A stretch of 39,008 nt of DNA, from assembly GCA_015057605.1 (NCBI GenBank), contig SVDX01000024.1, forward strand, positions 1-39,008. Reading direction: 5' to 3'. Positions 8,201-16,400 of this stretch are shown piece after piece. The notes under the pieces were generated by a model that was given only the letters and a program-made list of their open reading frames with translations, had not been told where the DNA came from and made no database searches. How positions within the stretch are numbered: the first letter of the stretch is position 1; each line of letters starts with the position of its first letter. The DNA comes from Lachnospira sp. (GTDB lineage: Bacteria; Bacillota; Clostridia; Lachnospirales; Lachnospiraceae). The position numbers were made by a program, and so were the translations under genes.

Positions 8201-8355
8201 GTTTAGCATCAGCAATAATTAACTCAATATTGGGCTTTGAAAGACCGATGCAGCAGGTTTGGATATTCCTACTTGCACCTACTTTGGGAGCGTTGTTTGC
8301 AGTATTTTTCTATAAGCTGATTAATAAGAAAAAGAACAAGGAACAAAGCGTTTAA
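5248..8355 (+). CDS. Tandem four-module aquaporin-like (MIP family) membrane protein
   Basis: Family MIP proteins are ~230-residue channels with six helices and two Asn-Pro half-helices; they assemble as tetramers. This 1035-residue protein contains four such modules in a row. Each opens with a (K/S)-Y-x-x-(E)-x-x-G motif: glycines at 13, 280, 518 and 768. Each has two Asn-Pro-type motifs: N78-P-V / N225-P-A-K; N350-P-L / N466-P-I-R; N574-P-V / N715-I-T-K; N838-P-L / N981-P-V-R. About 24 membrane helices are expected. The N-terminus closely resembles the ordinary aquaporin at 38139 (E-F-x-G-T-A). Modules are strongly diverged, so this is not an assembly duplication. Module 2 is shorter between its motifs (116 residues against 141-147). 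Substrate is unknown; the water-channel filter is not conserved. It has its own promoter and terminator. Confidence 0.88.
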   Translation: MRFNKKYLVEFLGTAIFMFVVCATAMFIGAENNDFYKIYKIEFNLYAYMGAFLIAFVAAVTYILLYVFFSKVTLCHFNPVFTFAYLADGRIKGKEFVFYVISQIMGAISGLGLIVKIKEYMNMPDATITVVGMKKVYDDMGNKENVALLVGGFKAKLANIQGKYGTPYPEAFGFILEVVLALILVWVVLKTTSDKNTRRLRGVFIGISMGLVYWLGITYTATMLNPAKEIASIVINASLKRELLLNELFIFIMGPIAGAGIAVGIYKKYEILEKYEQLIGAIIFVVFSSAILWSLSPMYTFDANLDIEQYGNYVLMRDTAIVNLLVPIGIAASFLIAHFISGSKRITMFNPLVSLAQYVSKQIDARQCILDIVLQSVGMLLGFVPLAWVEKEVLRRNELSSSNSISHFGNIGPIVAIILVLILYAILIGMALHLNRKIHIFSMFMMAGIMIPINVIAIRFIGVIDNPIRSILIAAISKEYKDTMIIAGIMLVIALVVGILHNKMLKLLKKSYIREMLGTYMLMLFSVGAAMSIGLQMSKMMRIEYMIAIIATIVIIGLTYIILYYSFGLNAQFNPVISMAQWFNKVYSLKETLVNICMQIIGAVGAFTTLVGIYKLSKRTDGTLAEYAMDKTYPHLKSEAFGYFSIVLDVDVYSEIDWSYLQVFLVEMIVTMIIFVVAANVLKKKKRNIFAGIIMGISLSVTSLFGIVYSNSIGNITKDIASLIFNLIDGNDKVLAATCIAFLGMLSGIVLGMLVHEISLKYFREFIGMFVYIILAFGVSMNFMVYLYTHTFYYIDSGITSYSHIRNMLNCIVIVIAFGLAYVITYYGFGKENKAHFNPLITIALWVNKKVKTVSALLHILFQMLGAIAGAAFIYWLHMLIAVRFDYSGYQSLCECWDPISERVCGVVANVVYTRGVYEPELREVLAALLIEVIFTFIVVLSTLYVNDKKYRFLGASGIITANVLMISYMMAMPFTGGSFNPVRSLASAIINSILGFERPMQQVWIFLLAPTLGALFAVFFYKLINKKKNKEQSV

Positions 8356-8360
8356 AATTG

Positions 8361-8391
8361 GTGGTGGCATTTGAAAATGTCACCACTTTTT
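8361..8391 (+). terminator. Rho-independent terminator of the MIP gene
   Basis: An 11-bp stem (8361-8371 with 8376-8386, one G-T pair), a 4-base loop TGAA, and five T. The T tract also forms the first bases of the next inverted repeat. Confidence 0.9.
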
Positions 8392-8437
8392 GTTTAATAG
8401 GAAATCCCTCTAAAGAGCCTTCCCTATTAAACAAAAA
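8387..8437. repeat. 15-bp perfect inverted repeat, intergenic
   Basis: TTTTTGTTTAATAGG (8387-8401) is exactly repeated as its reverse complement at 8423-8437, with a 21-base spacer that can fold a small CTC-TAAA-GAG hairpin. The + strand has no T tract after it, so it is not a second ordinary terminator. It may be a unit of a dispersed palindromic repeat or a remnant of an insertion. Confidence 0.75.
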
Positions 8438-8455
8438 CACTACGTGCGAGTGCGT

Positions 8456-8524
8456 AAAGTGTACAAGTTCTGTAGAAGTGTAAATACCACGAATTAAGAG
8501 TGGACTTGTCCGCTTTGTTCCACT
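8456..8524. other. Structured non-coding segment upstream of the dnaX promoter
   Basis: AAAGTGTACAAGT (8456-8468) can pair with ACTTGTCCGCTTT (8504-8516), 12 of 13 positions with one wobble. Within it CCAC (8487-8490) pairs with GTGG (8500-8503), and alternatively AGTGGA (8499-8504) pairs with TCCACT (8519-8524). No reading frame is present. It lies upstream of the dnaX promoter, so it is not part of the dnaX leader. Function unknown. Confidence 0.45.
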
Positions 8525-8556
8525 ATAAAAAACTCCTATAAATACGCTTTTTCTTA

Positions 8557-8585
8557 TTGAGAAATATGACAAAATCGTATATAAT
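8557..8585 (+). promoter_or_regulatory. Sigma-A promoter of dnaX-ybaB-recR
   Basis: TTGAGA (8557-8562), a 17-bp spacer and TATAAT (8580-8585), giving a leader of about 40 bases that contains TGGAGG (8621-8626). Confidence 0.8.
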
Positions 8586-8632
8586 GTTATATGTAATTTT
8601 ATGCTTTTATGCACAATTATTGGAGGTAAGGT

Positions 8633-10240
8633 ATGTCTTATACAGCTTTATATAGAAAATTCAGACCTGCCGGATTTGAGGACGTTAAGGGTCAGGACCA
8701 TATAGTTAGAACTCTTAAGAATCAGATTAAGGCAAACAGAATCGGGCATGCCTATCTGTTTTGTGGAACTCGTGGTACAGGTAAGACTTCTGTTGCTAAG
8801 ATATTAGCAAAGACGGTTAATTGCGCTAATCCAAAGGATGGCGAAGCATGTGGAGAATGTGCTTCGTGTAAGGCAATTGCTGCCGGGGTATCAATGAATG
8901 TTATAGAGATTGATGCGGCATCTAACAATGGTGTTGACAATATTCGTGAGATTCGTGATGAGGTTGAATATTCGCCAACGGAAGGCAAATATAAAGTATA
9001 CATCATAGATGAGGTTCATATGCTTTCGATAGGTGCATTTAATGCATTGTTAAAGACGTTAGAGGAACCACCGGGATACGTTATATTTATACTTGCTACA
9101 ACTGAGGCGCATAAGATACCAATTACAATATTATCAAGATGTCAAAGATACGACTTCAAGCGAATATCAATAGATACGATAGCTGATAGACTTACACAGC
9201 TTATGCAAGAGGAGCATATTGAGATTGAGGATAAGGCTATAAGATATATAGCTAAAAAGGCGGATGGCTCTTTAAGAGATGCGCTAAGTCTCTTAGAACA
9301 GTGCATTTCGTTTTATATGAATCAGAAGATAACATATGATCATGTGTTAGAGGTTTTAGGAGCTGTTGATACAGAAGTATTTGCCGGCCTTTTGCGTATG
9401 GTTACGGCTATGGATACGCTTGGTACAATAAGAAAACTTGATGAACTTGTTAATGATGGTAGGGATTTAAGCCAATTTGTAGCAGATTTTGTGTGGTATA
9501 TGCGTAATCTTTTGCTTGTTAAGACTATGGATAATCCATATGAGATTATAGAAGCCTCAACTGAGAATATTAAGAGTCTTGAGGCAGATGCATCAATGCT
9601 TGATGAGGATGTGCTTATACGTTATATACGCATTTTCTCAGAACTCTCTAATCAGATAAGATATTCTACCCAGAAAAGAATATTGATTGAGATTGCTATG
9701 CTTAAGCTTACTGTTCCAGCTATGGAAAAGGATTATGAATCGATTATCAATCGTCTTATGGTGGTTGAAAAGAAACTTGAGGAAGGTACATTTGCAACAA
9801 AGCAAGTTATTGTAAAGGAGGCAAATGAGCCTAAGAAAACGGTTAAACGCAAAGCGATATCAGCGATGAGCGCGGATGCAAAGGATGTTAAGAGCAAGTG
9901 GCGCGAAATCGTAGAAGCAGTTGATAACAGCATTGTGAAAAATGGTCTTAAGGGCTCGGTTGTTGGAGAAAAACCGGAGAATACAGGCGGAAGACTTGTT
10001 ATTGACGTTAAGAGCAACAGTCTTGTGGATTATTGCTCAAGAGAAGAAAAAGAAAGCATAATACCGGATGCTATTGAAAAGATAATAGGTAAGCGCTTTG
10101 AAATAGAGCTTAACTATATGTCTGATGATGAGGAATACGAAGAAGTTGAGGTTCCTAAGGATGACCCGGTATATTTAAAAATACAAAAAGAAAACGATAC
10201 TAATATTGATAACGAACAAGGAGGATTTTTTAATGGCTAA
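8633..10240 (+). CDS. dnaX: DNA polymerase III subunit gamma/tau
   Basis: DnaX is the clamp-loader ATPase that opens the beta sliding clamp and bridges polymerases at the replication fork. The 535-residue protein starts with [11 protein letters not shown], the family opening. Walker A G44-T-R-G-T-G-K50-T-S52 is followed by the zinc module cysteines C63, C72, C75 and C78, Walker [11 protein letters not shown] near residue 125, and the [10 protein letters not shown] sensor/Arg-finger region near 168-178. The clamp-loader domain III follows, and a charged C-terminal tau-like region ends at [13 protein letters not shown]. It has its own promoter and overlaps ybaB by 8 bp. No frameshift heptamer was identified, and Firmicutes usually make a single product. 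Confidence 0.96.
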   Translation: MSYTALYRKFRPAGFEDVKGQDHIVRTLKNQIKANRIGHAYLFCGTRGTGKTSVAKILAKTVNCANPKDGEACGECASCKAIAAGVSMNVIEIDAASNNGVDNIREIRDEVEYSPTEGKYKVYIIDEVHMLSIGAFNALLKTLEEPPGYVIFILATTEAHKIPITILSRCQRYDFKRISIDTIADRLTQLMQEEHIEIEDKAIRYIAKKADGSLRDALSLLEQCISFYMNQKITYDHVLEVLGAVDTEVFAGLLRMVTAMDTLGTIRKLDELVNDGRDLSQFVADFVWYMRNLLLVKTMDNPYEIIEASTENIKSLEADASMLDEDVLIRYIRIFSELSNQIRYSTQKRILIEIAMLKLTVPAMEKDYESIINRLMVVEKKLEEGTFATKQVIVKEANEPKKTVKRKAISAMSADAKDVKSKWREIVEAVDNSIVKNGLKGSVVGEKPENTGGRLVIDVKSNSLVDYCSREEKESIIPDAIEKIIGKRFEIELNYMSDDEEYEEVEVPKDDPVYLKIQKENDTNIDNEQGGFFNG

Positions 10241-10580
10241 ACATGGAGGATTTCCAGGCGGAGGAATGCCTGGCAATATGAACAATCTTATGAAGCAGGC
10301 TCAAAGAATGCAAAAGCAGATGGAGGAAAGTCAAAAGGCTTTAGAAACAATGGAATTTGAGGCTAAGGCTGGCGGTGGAGCAGTTAGCGTTACTGTTTCA
10401 GGCAAGAAGGAGATAACAAGCGTTAAGCTTTCACCAGAGGTTGTTGATCCAGATGATATCGAAATGTTAGAGGATTTAATTGTAGCAGCTACTAATGAGG
10501 CTTTAAGAAAGATGGAAGATGAGACTCAGAGTCAGATGTCAAGAATAACAGGCGGTTTTGGAGGAGGCTTCCCATTCTAA
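10233..10580 (+). CDS. ybaB: YbaB/EbfC family nucleoid-associated protein
   Basis: YbaB proteins are small dimeric DNA-binding proteins that sit between dnaX and recR in most bacteria. The true start is the ATG at 10233, preceded by AAGGAGG (10218-10224); an in-frame ATG at 10206 has no such site and would add nine unlikely residues. The 115-residue product has Gly/Met-rich termini ([12 protein letters not shown] and [10 protein letters not shown]), the helix [17 protein letters not shown] and the conserved core [20 protein letters not shown]. It overlaps the dnaX stop by 8 bp, and its own stop is immediately followed by recR. Confidence 0.95.
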   Translation: MAKHGGFPGGGMPGNMNNLMKQAQRMQKQMEESQKALETMEFEAKAGGGAVSVTVSGKKEITSVKLSPEVVDPDDIEMLEDLIVAATNEALRKMEDETQSQMSRITGGFGGGFPF

Positions 10581-11177
10581 ATGGAATACTATAGCGGACA
10601 GATAAACAAATTAATTGAAGAACTTAGCAGACTTCCCGGCATAGGTGCAAAAACTGCGGGAAGACTTGCATTTTATATAATTAACATGCCTATGGAACAG
10701 GTAGAAGGCCTTTCGAATGCATTGATTGAAGCAAAACGTAATATAAAATATTGTAGTCAGTGCTATACACTTACGGATGCAGAACTTTGCCCGATATGTG
10801 CTAATAAGGAAAGAGACAATAAAGTTATTATGGTTGTTGAAAACACAAGAGATTTAGCTGCCTATGAAAAGACAGGCAAGTTTAATGGTGTGTATCATGT
10901 GCTTCACGGAGCGATATCACCAATGCTTGGAATAGGACCTTCAGATATCAAGCTTAAAGAGCTTATTAAGCGACTTGAGGGTGATGTAGATGAAGTTATT
11001 ATAGCGACTAATTCAAGCCTTGAGGGTGAGACGACAGCTATGTATATAAGCAAGTTAATTAAACCTACAGGAATTAAGGTTACACGTATTGCAAGCGGTG
11101 TACCGGTTGGTGGTGATTTGGAGTACGTTGACGAGATAACCCTTCTTCGCGCTTTGGAGGGCAGAATACAACTTTAG
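10581..11177 (+). CDS. recR: Recombination mediator protein RecR
   Basis: RecR works with RecO (and RecF) to load RecA onto SSB-coated single-stranded DNA at gaps. The 198 residues match the family length. A helix-hairpin-helix ([18 protein letters not shown], 15-32) is followed by a four-Cys zinc finger (C58, C61, C70, C73) and a Toprim domain from about residue 80 ([16 protein letters not shown], later [17 protein letters not shown]). The start codon directly follows the ybaB stop, with GGAGGAGG near the ybaB end as ribosome site. It ends the dnaX unit; jetA starts 19 bases later, so readthrough into the SMC operon is likely. Confidence 0.97.
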   Translation: MEYYSGQINKLIEELSRLPGIGAKTAGRLAFYIINMPMEQVEGLSNALIEAKRNIKYCSQCYTLTDAELCPICANKERDNKVIMVVENTRDLAAYEKTGKFNGVYHVLHGAISPMLGIGPSDIKLKELIKRLEGDVDEVIIATNSSLEGETTAMYISKLIKPTGIKVTRIASGVPVGGDLEYVDEITLLRALEGRIQL

Positions 11178-11196
11178 AAAATATCGAGGTTAGATA

Positions 11197-12720
11197 ATGA
11201 CGTCTGAACATGTATTTTTAAATGACATAATAAGTGACCATAGAGAGAGAATGCTTAATCTTAAGAAGTATTATCCGTTTTTTAAGCTTGCGGAAATTTC
11301 ATTTTCGCAGTTTAAAGAAGCCGGATGTGAGCTTTTAGATATGGGCTACATTACTATGGCCATTTTGCGTTTTTTCATTGAAGAAAATAACTTCAAGGAG
11401 AAGGAAATTACATATGGCGAATACGTAGAATTTATGACCAATTGTCTTAAAAGAGACTTTGGTCTTAATTTGTTACCTCAGGATAATAAAGCGGTAATTG
11501 ATTATATTTTTGATAAGATTAAAAATGAAGGTAAGCCATTTACCTTTGAATATTTTGATCCCTTAGATAAGAAAAAGCGTGTTTCAAGAATGAAGCTTAT
11601 TGAAAGCAAGATTGTTGATAACACAGTGTGGTATTCGATTAGTTCAGATGCGATTGAATTTTATTTAGATACTAAGGAAATTAAGGACGAAAGTAAGATA
11701 AGCGTTGAACAGCTCCTACTTGAAAAGATGATTAAATCTAAGAATTTCAAGGGTGGTACAGAGGTTGTTAAGAGGATTAACAGCGAGGTTAATAAAATGC
11801 AGTACCGCAAAAATGAGGTTGTTGCAATCCTTTCTAATGACGTATTTGCAGGCATCGAAGCGTATGAGGACTTTGTTGACAGCGGTATGCGTTGGTTTGA
11901 GGATGAACAAAAGCTCTTTGTAAAGAATATGGAGCTTATTGAGGCAGCGCTTAATAAAACAGAATTTGAGGATACTAATTCAGAAAGCTATTATCGTACA
12001 GTAAAAGAAATTTATGAGCTTGAGACAGAACTTAAGGTGGCTATTAACAAACACAGTGAACTTTTACGAGCGTGTACGGATTTACAGATATTGACAGACC
12101 AGATTATAAAGAGAAACAAGCTTAGCAGATTAAGAACAGGCTTTAATTTTAATAATTCACTTAATGATATTATTAAGCATGATGATGCACAGGTGCTTGT
12201 AGATTTGTTAAATCCTATGATGTCGCTTAATATCAAGAAGAATTTTAATCTTATAAGCATAGATGATATTCTTACTTACAGACCGCAAAAGCCAGAAACG
12301 GTTGAACGTATAAAGGCAGTTAAGCAGGAAAATATCGTATTTGAGGATGAACTTGAGGATGAGAGAATTAAAGCTAATTATCATTTCTTTATGAAACATT
12401 TACTGCAATATATTTCTAAGCATAAGGAATTTACTTTGGCTGAGTTTAATGATTACCTAATGAAGAGATATTCCGAAGATATTTTTAGAAATGGTGATTA
12501 TTATTCATTCTTTATACATTTGTGTCAGAAGACATTTTACAGACTTAAGGATATTAAGGAACAGGAATTAAGAGAAACTTTTTTAGAAGAAATTTTAAAG
12601 GATAATACAGAATATATGGATATAGCATTTTCTATTGTTATGGGCGAGGAGGATGCTAATACCATTAAGTTATGTGATTTATTTGAAATCACTAATATAA
12701 CATTTGTAAGGGAGGATTAG
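11197..12720 (+). CDS. jetA: JetA-like kleisin subunit of a Wadjet/MukBEF-type SMC complex (DUF5716)
   Basis: This 507-residue soluble protein has the pattern I recall for the JetA family (Pfam JetA, formerly DUF5716). An N-terminal winged-helix-like part (residues 15-90, with YYPFFKLAE) is followed by EYFDPLDKKKRVSRMKLIESKI, then WYSISSDAIEFYLDTKEI and LEKMIKSKNFKGGTEVVKRINSEV, and a long helical second half. JetA is the kleisin-type linker that binds the SMC heads. It is the first of three overlapping or nearly adjacent genes (4 bp to the next), and its position and partners support the call more than any single motif. The start has CGAGGT 7 bp upstream. The family label is from memory. Confidence 0.8.
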   Translation: MTSEHVFLNDIISDHRERMLNLKKYYPFFKLAEISFSQFKEAGCELLDMGYITMAILRFFIEENNFKEKEITYGEYVEFMTNCLKRDFGLNLLPQDNKAVIDYIFDKIKNEGKPFTFEYFDPLDKKKRVSRMKLIESKIVDNTVWYSISSDAIEFYLDTKEIKDESKISVEQLLLEKMIKSKNFKGGTEVVKRINSEVNKMQYRKNEVVAILSNDVFAGIEAYEDFVDSGMRWFEDEQKLFVKNMELIEAALNKTEFEDTNSESYYRTVKEIYELETELKVAINKHSELLRACTDLQILTDQIIKRNKLSRLRTGFNFNNSLNDIIKHDDAQVLVDLLNPMMSLNIKKNFNLISIDDILTYRPQKPETVERIKAVKQENIVFEDELEDERIKANYHFFMKHLLQYISKHKEFTLAEFNDYLMKRYSEDIFRNGDYYSFFIHLCQKTFYRLKDIKEQELRETFLEEILKDNTEYMDIAFSIVMGEEDANTIKLCDLFEITNITFVRED

Positions 12721-12723
12721 GAC

Positions 12724-13443
12724 ATGGAAAACCGTAATTTGGATAAAGCGTTAGAATTAGCGTCAAAGCTTATTGTCGGCGAAGAAGTAAGCCATAATGG
12801 GCAAAATGTTGCCTTATATGAAGCGTACAATACCAATTCTGAAGTCTATGACATATTACATATGTTTTTGAAGAAAATGAATCTTAAATTGTACGAATAC
12901 AATTATTCCTTGTTCGTATGCTCCGGAGAAAATAACAGAGTATTTGGATACACTAATGAGGAACTAAAGAGAATTATTGGCGTAAGAGTTAATAAAGAAT
13001 TGTTTTTATGCTACTTTATAATCTACAACATCATAATGGCATTTTATAATGACTCTAATAACTTTAATTATGCTGAATATACTAAGATTGAAGATGTTAT
13101 AGCGCTTGTAGATGCCTCAATGCTACGTATACTTGATAAGTCAGAAGCACTTATTGTGGACGAGCTTGACGAAAACAGCTTTAAGGCATTTGCACTTTTG
13201 TGGGAAGAACTGCTTCCTTTAAGCGCTGATGATGCAGCTATGAGAGCGGCGAAAAATTCAAAAGCAGGCTATGTAAAGATGGTATTTAATTTTTTGATTT
13301 CGCAAAATTTATTTGTTGAGATTGAGGAAAGATATTATCCTAAGGATAGATTTAAGGCAATGGCTGAAAATTATTTTAATGATTTTAAGGGAAGATTGCA
13401 TGAAATATTGAGTGAGGGAGGAAATGCTGATGCCACAGATTAA
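12724..13443 (+). CDS. jetB: JetB-like KITE subunit (DUF6063-type)
   Basis: A 239-residue acidic, helical protein with no membrane segment. By position between JetA and JetC and by its tandem winged-helix-like layout it corresponds to the MukE/KITE-type subunit that binds the kleisin. The final part (VKMVFNFLISQNLFVEIEERYYPKDRFKAM) has the look of a winged helix whose wing ends in a conserved Y-P-x-x-R. I associate it with DUF6063 from memory. The ATG at 12724 sits 3 bp after the jetA stop, with GGGAGG at 12711-12716. It overlaps jetC by 14 bp, so the three subunits are probably made in fixed ratio. Confidence 0.7.
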   Translation: MENRNLDKALELASKLIVGEEVSHNGQNVALYEAYNTNSEVYDILHMFLKKMNLKLYEYNYSLFVCSGENNRVFGYTNEELKRIIGVRVNKELFLCYFIIYNIIMAFYNDSNNFNYAEYTKIEDVIALVDASMLRILDKSEALIVDELDENSFKAFALLWEELLPLSADDAAMRAAKNSKAGYVKMVFNFLISQNLFVEIEERYYPKDRFKAMAENYFNDFKGRLHEILSEGGNADATD

Positions 13444-16400
13444 CAGAATAAGAGTTAATAATGTAAAGTATAATTTCGGAACTCAGTTTTATGATGACTT
13501 TGTAATGAGATTTTCATGTAAAAATACCATTTATGACCTTGCAAATGGTGGTGGTAAGAGTGTTCTTATGCTTTTACTTTTGCAAAATCTTATACCTAAT
13601 TGTACGCTTGATGAAAAGCAACCGATTGAGAAGCTTTTTAGAACAGGCTCAGGCAGCAGTACCATTCATTCGCTTATTGAATGGAAGTTAGACAGCTGCT
13701 ACATTAAGGATAATTATAAATATATGACAACCGGCTTTTGTGCCAGAAAGGCAAAGGATAGCGGGTCTGAAAATGATGCAAAGGATACGGCGAATATTGA
13801 GTATTTTAATTATTGCATTTTCTATCGTTCCTTTGGTGACAATGACATTAAGAATCTCCCTTTAAGCAATGGTGAAGAGAGAATTACTTACAATGGGCTT
13901 AAGGCTTATTTAAGAGACTTAGAAAAGAATGACTTAAATGTTTCTGTTAAGATTTTTGAACGTAAGGGCGATTACCAGAAGTTCTTAACTGAGTATGGCA
14001 TTTTTGAGAGCGAATGGGAAATTGTTCGTGGTATTAACAAGACTGAAGGTCACGTAAGAACATATTTTGAAACTAATTACAAGACAGGGCGTAAGGTTGT
14101 AGAAGACCTTCTGATTGAGGAAATTATTCAAAAATCCTTTACTAACAGAATTGGTGGAACTGATGATGAAGGTACTATGGCTAAAACACTGTTAGATATT
14201 AAGGATAAGCTTATTGAGCTTTCTAAGAAGAAGAGTGTTATTTCGGATTATGACAAGCAGATAAAGGCGATGGAGGATTTCTCGCAAACCTTAGATTCAT
14301 TTAATGAAATGTTTGTTAAGAAGGAAACCTTAAAGAGTAGACTTATCAACAATTACATAGCTGCCTGTGGTGTGTTAAAGAAAAATGATGCAAAGCTTTT
14401 AGAACTTGAAGAAGAAAGAAATACACTTGCGCAGGATCAGCTTGCAAAGCAACGTGTTATTGCAGCAGCTAAGGTAAAAGAGGATAAGGATAACTTAGAT
14501 AAGCTTAAGAATTATATTGAGGTCTGCTATTCAAAGAAGGATAAGCTTGATAAGGATAATCAGACGATAAAGCAGGAGTTATTATTAAAGGAAATTGCTA
14601 ATCAGTATGCAGACTATATGGATTATCAAAATAAGCGTGACGAGGTTAAGGCTATTGTTGATAACCGTTTAAGAGATTTTAAGGATATTAAAAATGAGTT
14701 AGCACAGCTTGCCAGCGCAAAGAAGGCGCTTAACGACAAGCTTATTAGTGATGCAACAAAGGATTTAGAGGACTTAACTAAAAAGTATGAGAAGATACAT
14801 GCAAAGCTTAATGAGTTAAAGAAGGATGATGTTGCATTTGAAAAAAGTATAGCAATTCTTGAGGCTAAGGAAGAGGATTTACAGCTTTTAGTTACAGAGC
14901 TTGAAGCAAAGCTTCCTGATATGTTAGGACAGCAGATGGCTATTTCTATGGATTATAGCAAGGAGCTTATGGAGCTTTGCGATATGGAAGCTGAGCTTAT
15001 GGATGAATTAAATGTATTAAAGAATCGCTATGAAAATGCAAAGGCAGAGGTAGCAGATTTACAAAAGGAGATGCTTGAAAACGGCTGTAATATGAGACTT
15101 TATAAGGAACAGCTTGAAGCGGTTAAGGCATCAAGAGGAGAAAGTAAAGAGGTATCTAATCGCCTTAGCAAAGTATATGATGTTTACAAGGATAAGGATA
15201 ATCTTGAAATGCTTTACAAGAAGGCATTAAAGGATGTTACAGACAAAGAAATGTCCTTAAAGAGACTTACAGAGTATAAGGAAAGCTTAGAAAGAGGTTT
15301 GTATCCGCTTGAAGGCGAGGACTATTTAAGACTTAAAAATTATCTTGAAGAAACATATGGTCAGGAGGTCTTGACGGGTGATGAATGGCTTAAAACCTTA
15401 CCTATAACTGTGAGAAGAGATGTTATAAAGCGAATTCCATTTATAATGTATTCGTTTGTAGTGCTTGAAGATTTTGAACGAATTAAAACGGATGTAGTAA
15501 TTCCTACACTTAATAGAGGCTCTTATGCGGTCCCTATTATTGGAGAGGGCATTTTGCGTGAAACAAGACATGCTGTAAATAGCGATTATGTAATATTTGG
15601 TATGAAGGACCTTAGCTTTTTACATGATGAAGCACGCCTTGAAAAGGAGCTTAAGCTTGCAACAGAGGAACTTGATGCACTTGAAGATGAATTTACTAAG
15701 GAAAAGAGCAAATACGAGGTTATAGAAAAGGATTATCAGTTTGTGCTTCTTTATAACAATTCGCATGAGGAAAACGAAAGCCGTCTTAGTGAACAGGAAG
15801 AGCAATATACTTCAAAGTACAATGAGGCACTTAGTATAGCTTCTTTGTTAGAGGAAAAGCTTAACAGTAAAGAGACGCTTCTTAAAAACATTTATGATAA
15901 AATTAACAATTTGAGTGGCGATTTGGCGGAAGTTACAAAGGATAAGGATATATACAAAAATATAATTGAGCTTAATGCAGAGCTTGATAAAAAGTACGCC
16001 AATATGCAGGCGATAAAAGCATCTAAGCAGGAGACTAACGCAAAGCTTGCTGTTATTAAAGCTGATATTGAAAATGTTTCAAAGGAAGAAAGTAGTATAA
16101 AGCAAGAGGTAATAGCACTCGAGGAAAGACTTGATGCTATTAATAAGGAATGGGCACTTGTATATGCAAGCTATTATGACGAGAATACTGAATTTGAAGC
16201 AATGGATGAAGTAGATGATTCTAAGTTTAAAGGTCTTAAGAGCATTATTGAAGGCGAAGCAAAGGATGTTAACGATAAGCTTGCACTTATTGAAAATTAT
16301 GAGGCTTCAATGAATAAGGTGCTTAGAGACATTGAGTATAGAGGTTTTAAATTTGATGAATTAAAAGAAAAATACGAAGCGGATGAATTAAAGCCGATAG

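Noticed and set aside
5248-8355. Assembly error or recent duplication producing a four-fold gene
   Set aside because: The four modules are highly diverged at both DNA and protein level and differ in length, so they are neither copies of one read region nor recent duplicates.
8392-8556. Riboswitch controlling dnaX
   Set aside because: A good promoter (8557-8585) lies downstream of the structured region, so it would not be in the dnaX mRNA, and no known riboswitch core was recognised.
10206-10232. ATG at 10206 as start of ybaB
   Set aside because: No ribosome site; the ATG at 10233 follows AAGGAGG and starts the usual YbaB sequence.
13412-13429. GTG at 13412 as start of jetC
   Set aside because: It overlaps the ribosome site GAGGGAGG; the ATG at 13430 has proper spacing and gives the expected SMC N-terminus.
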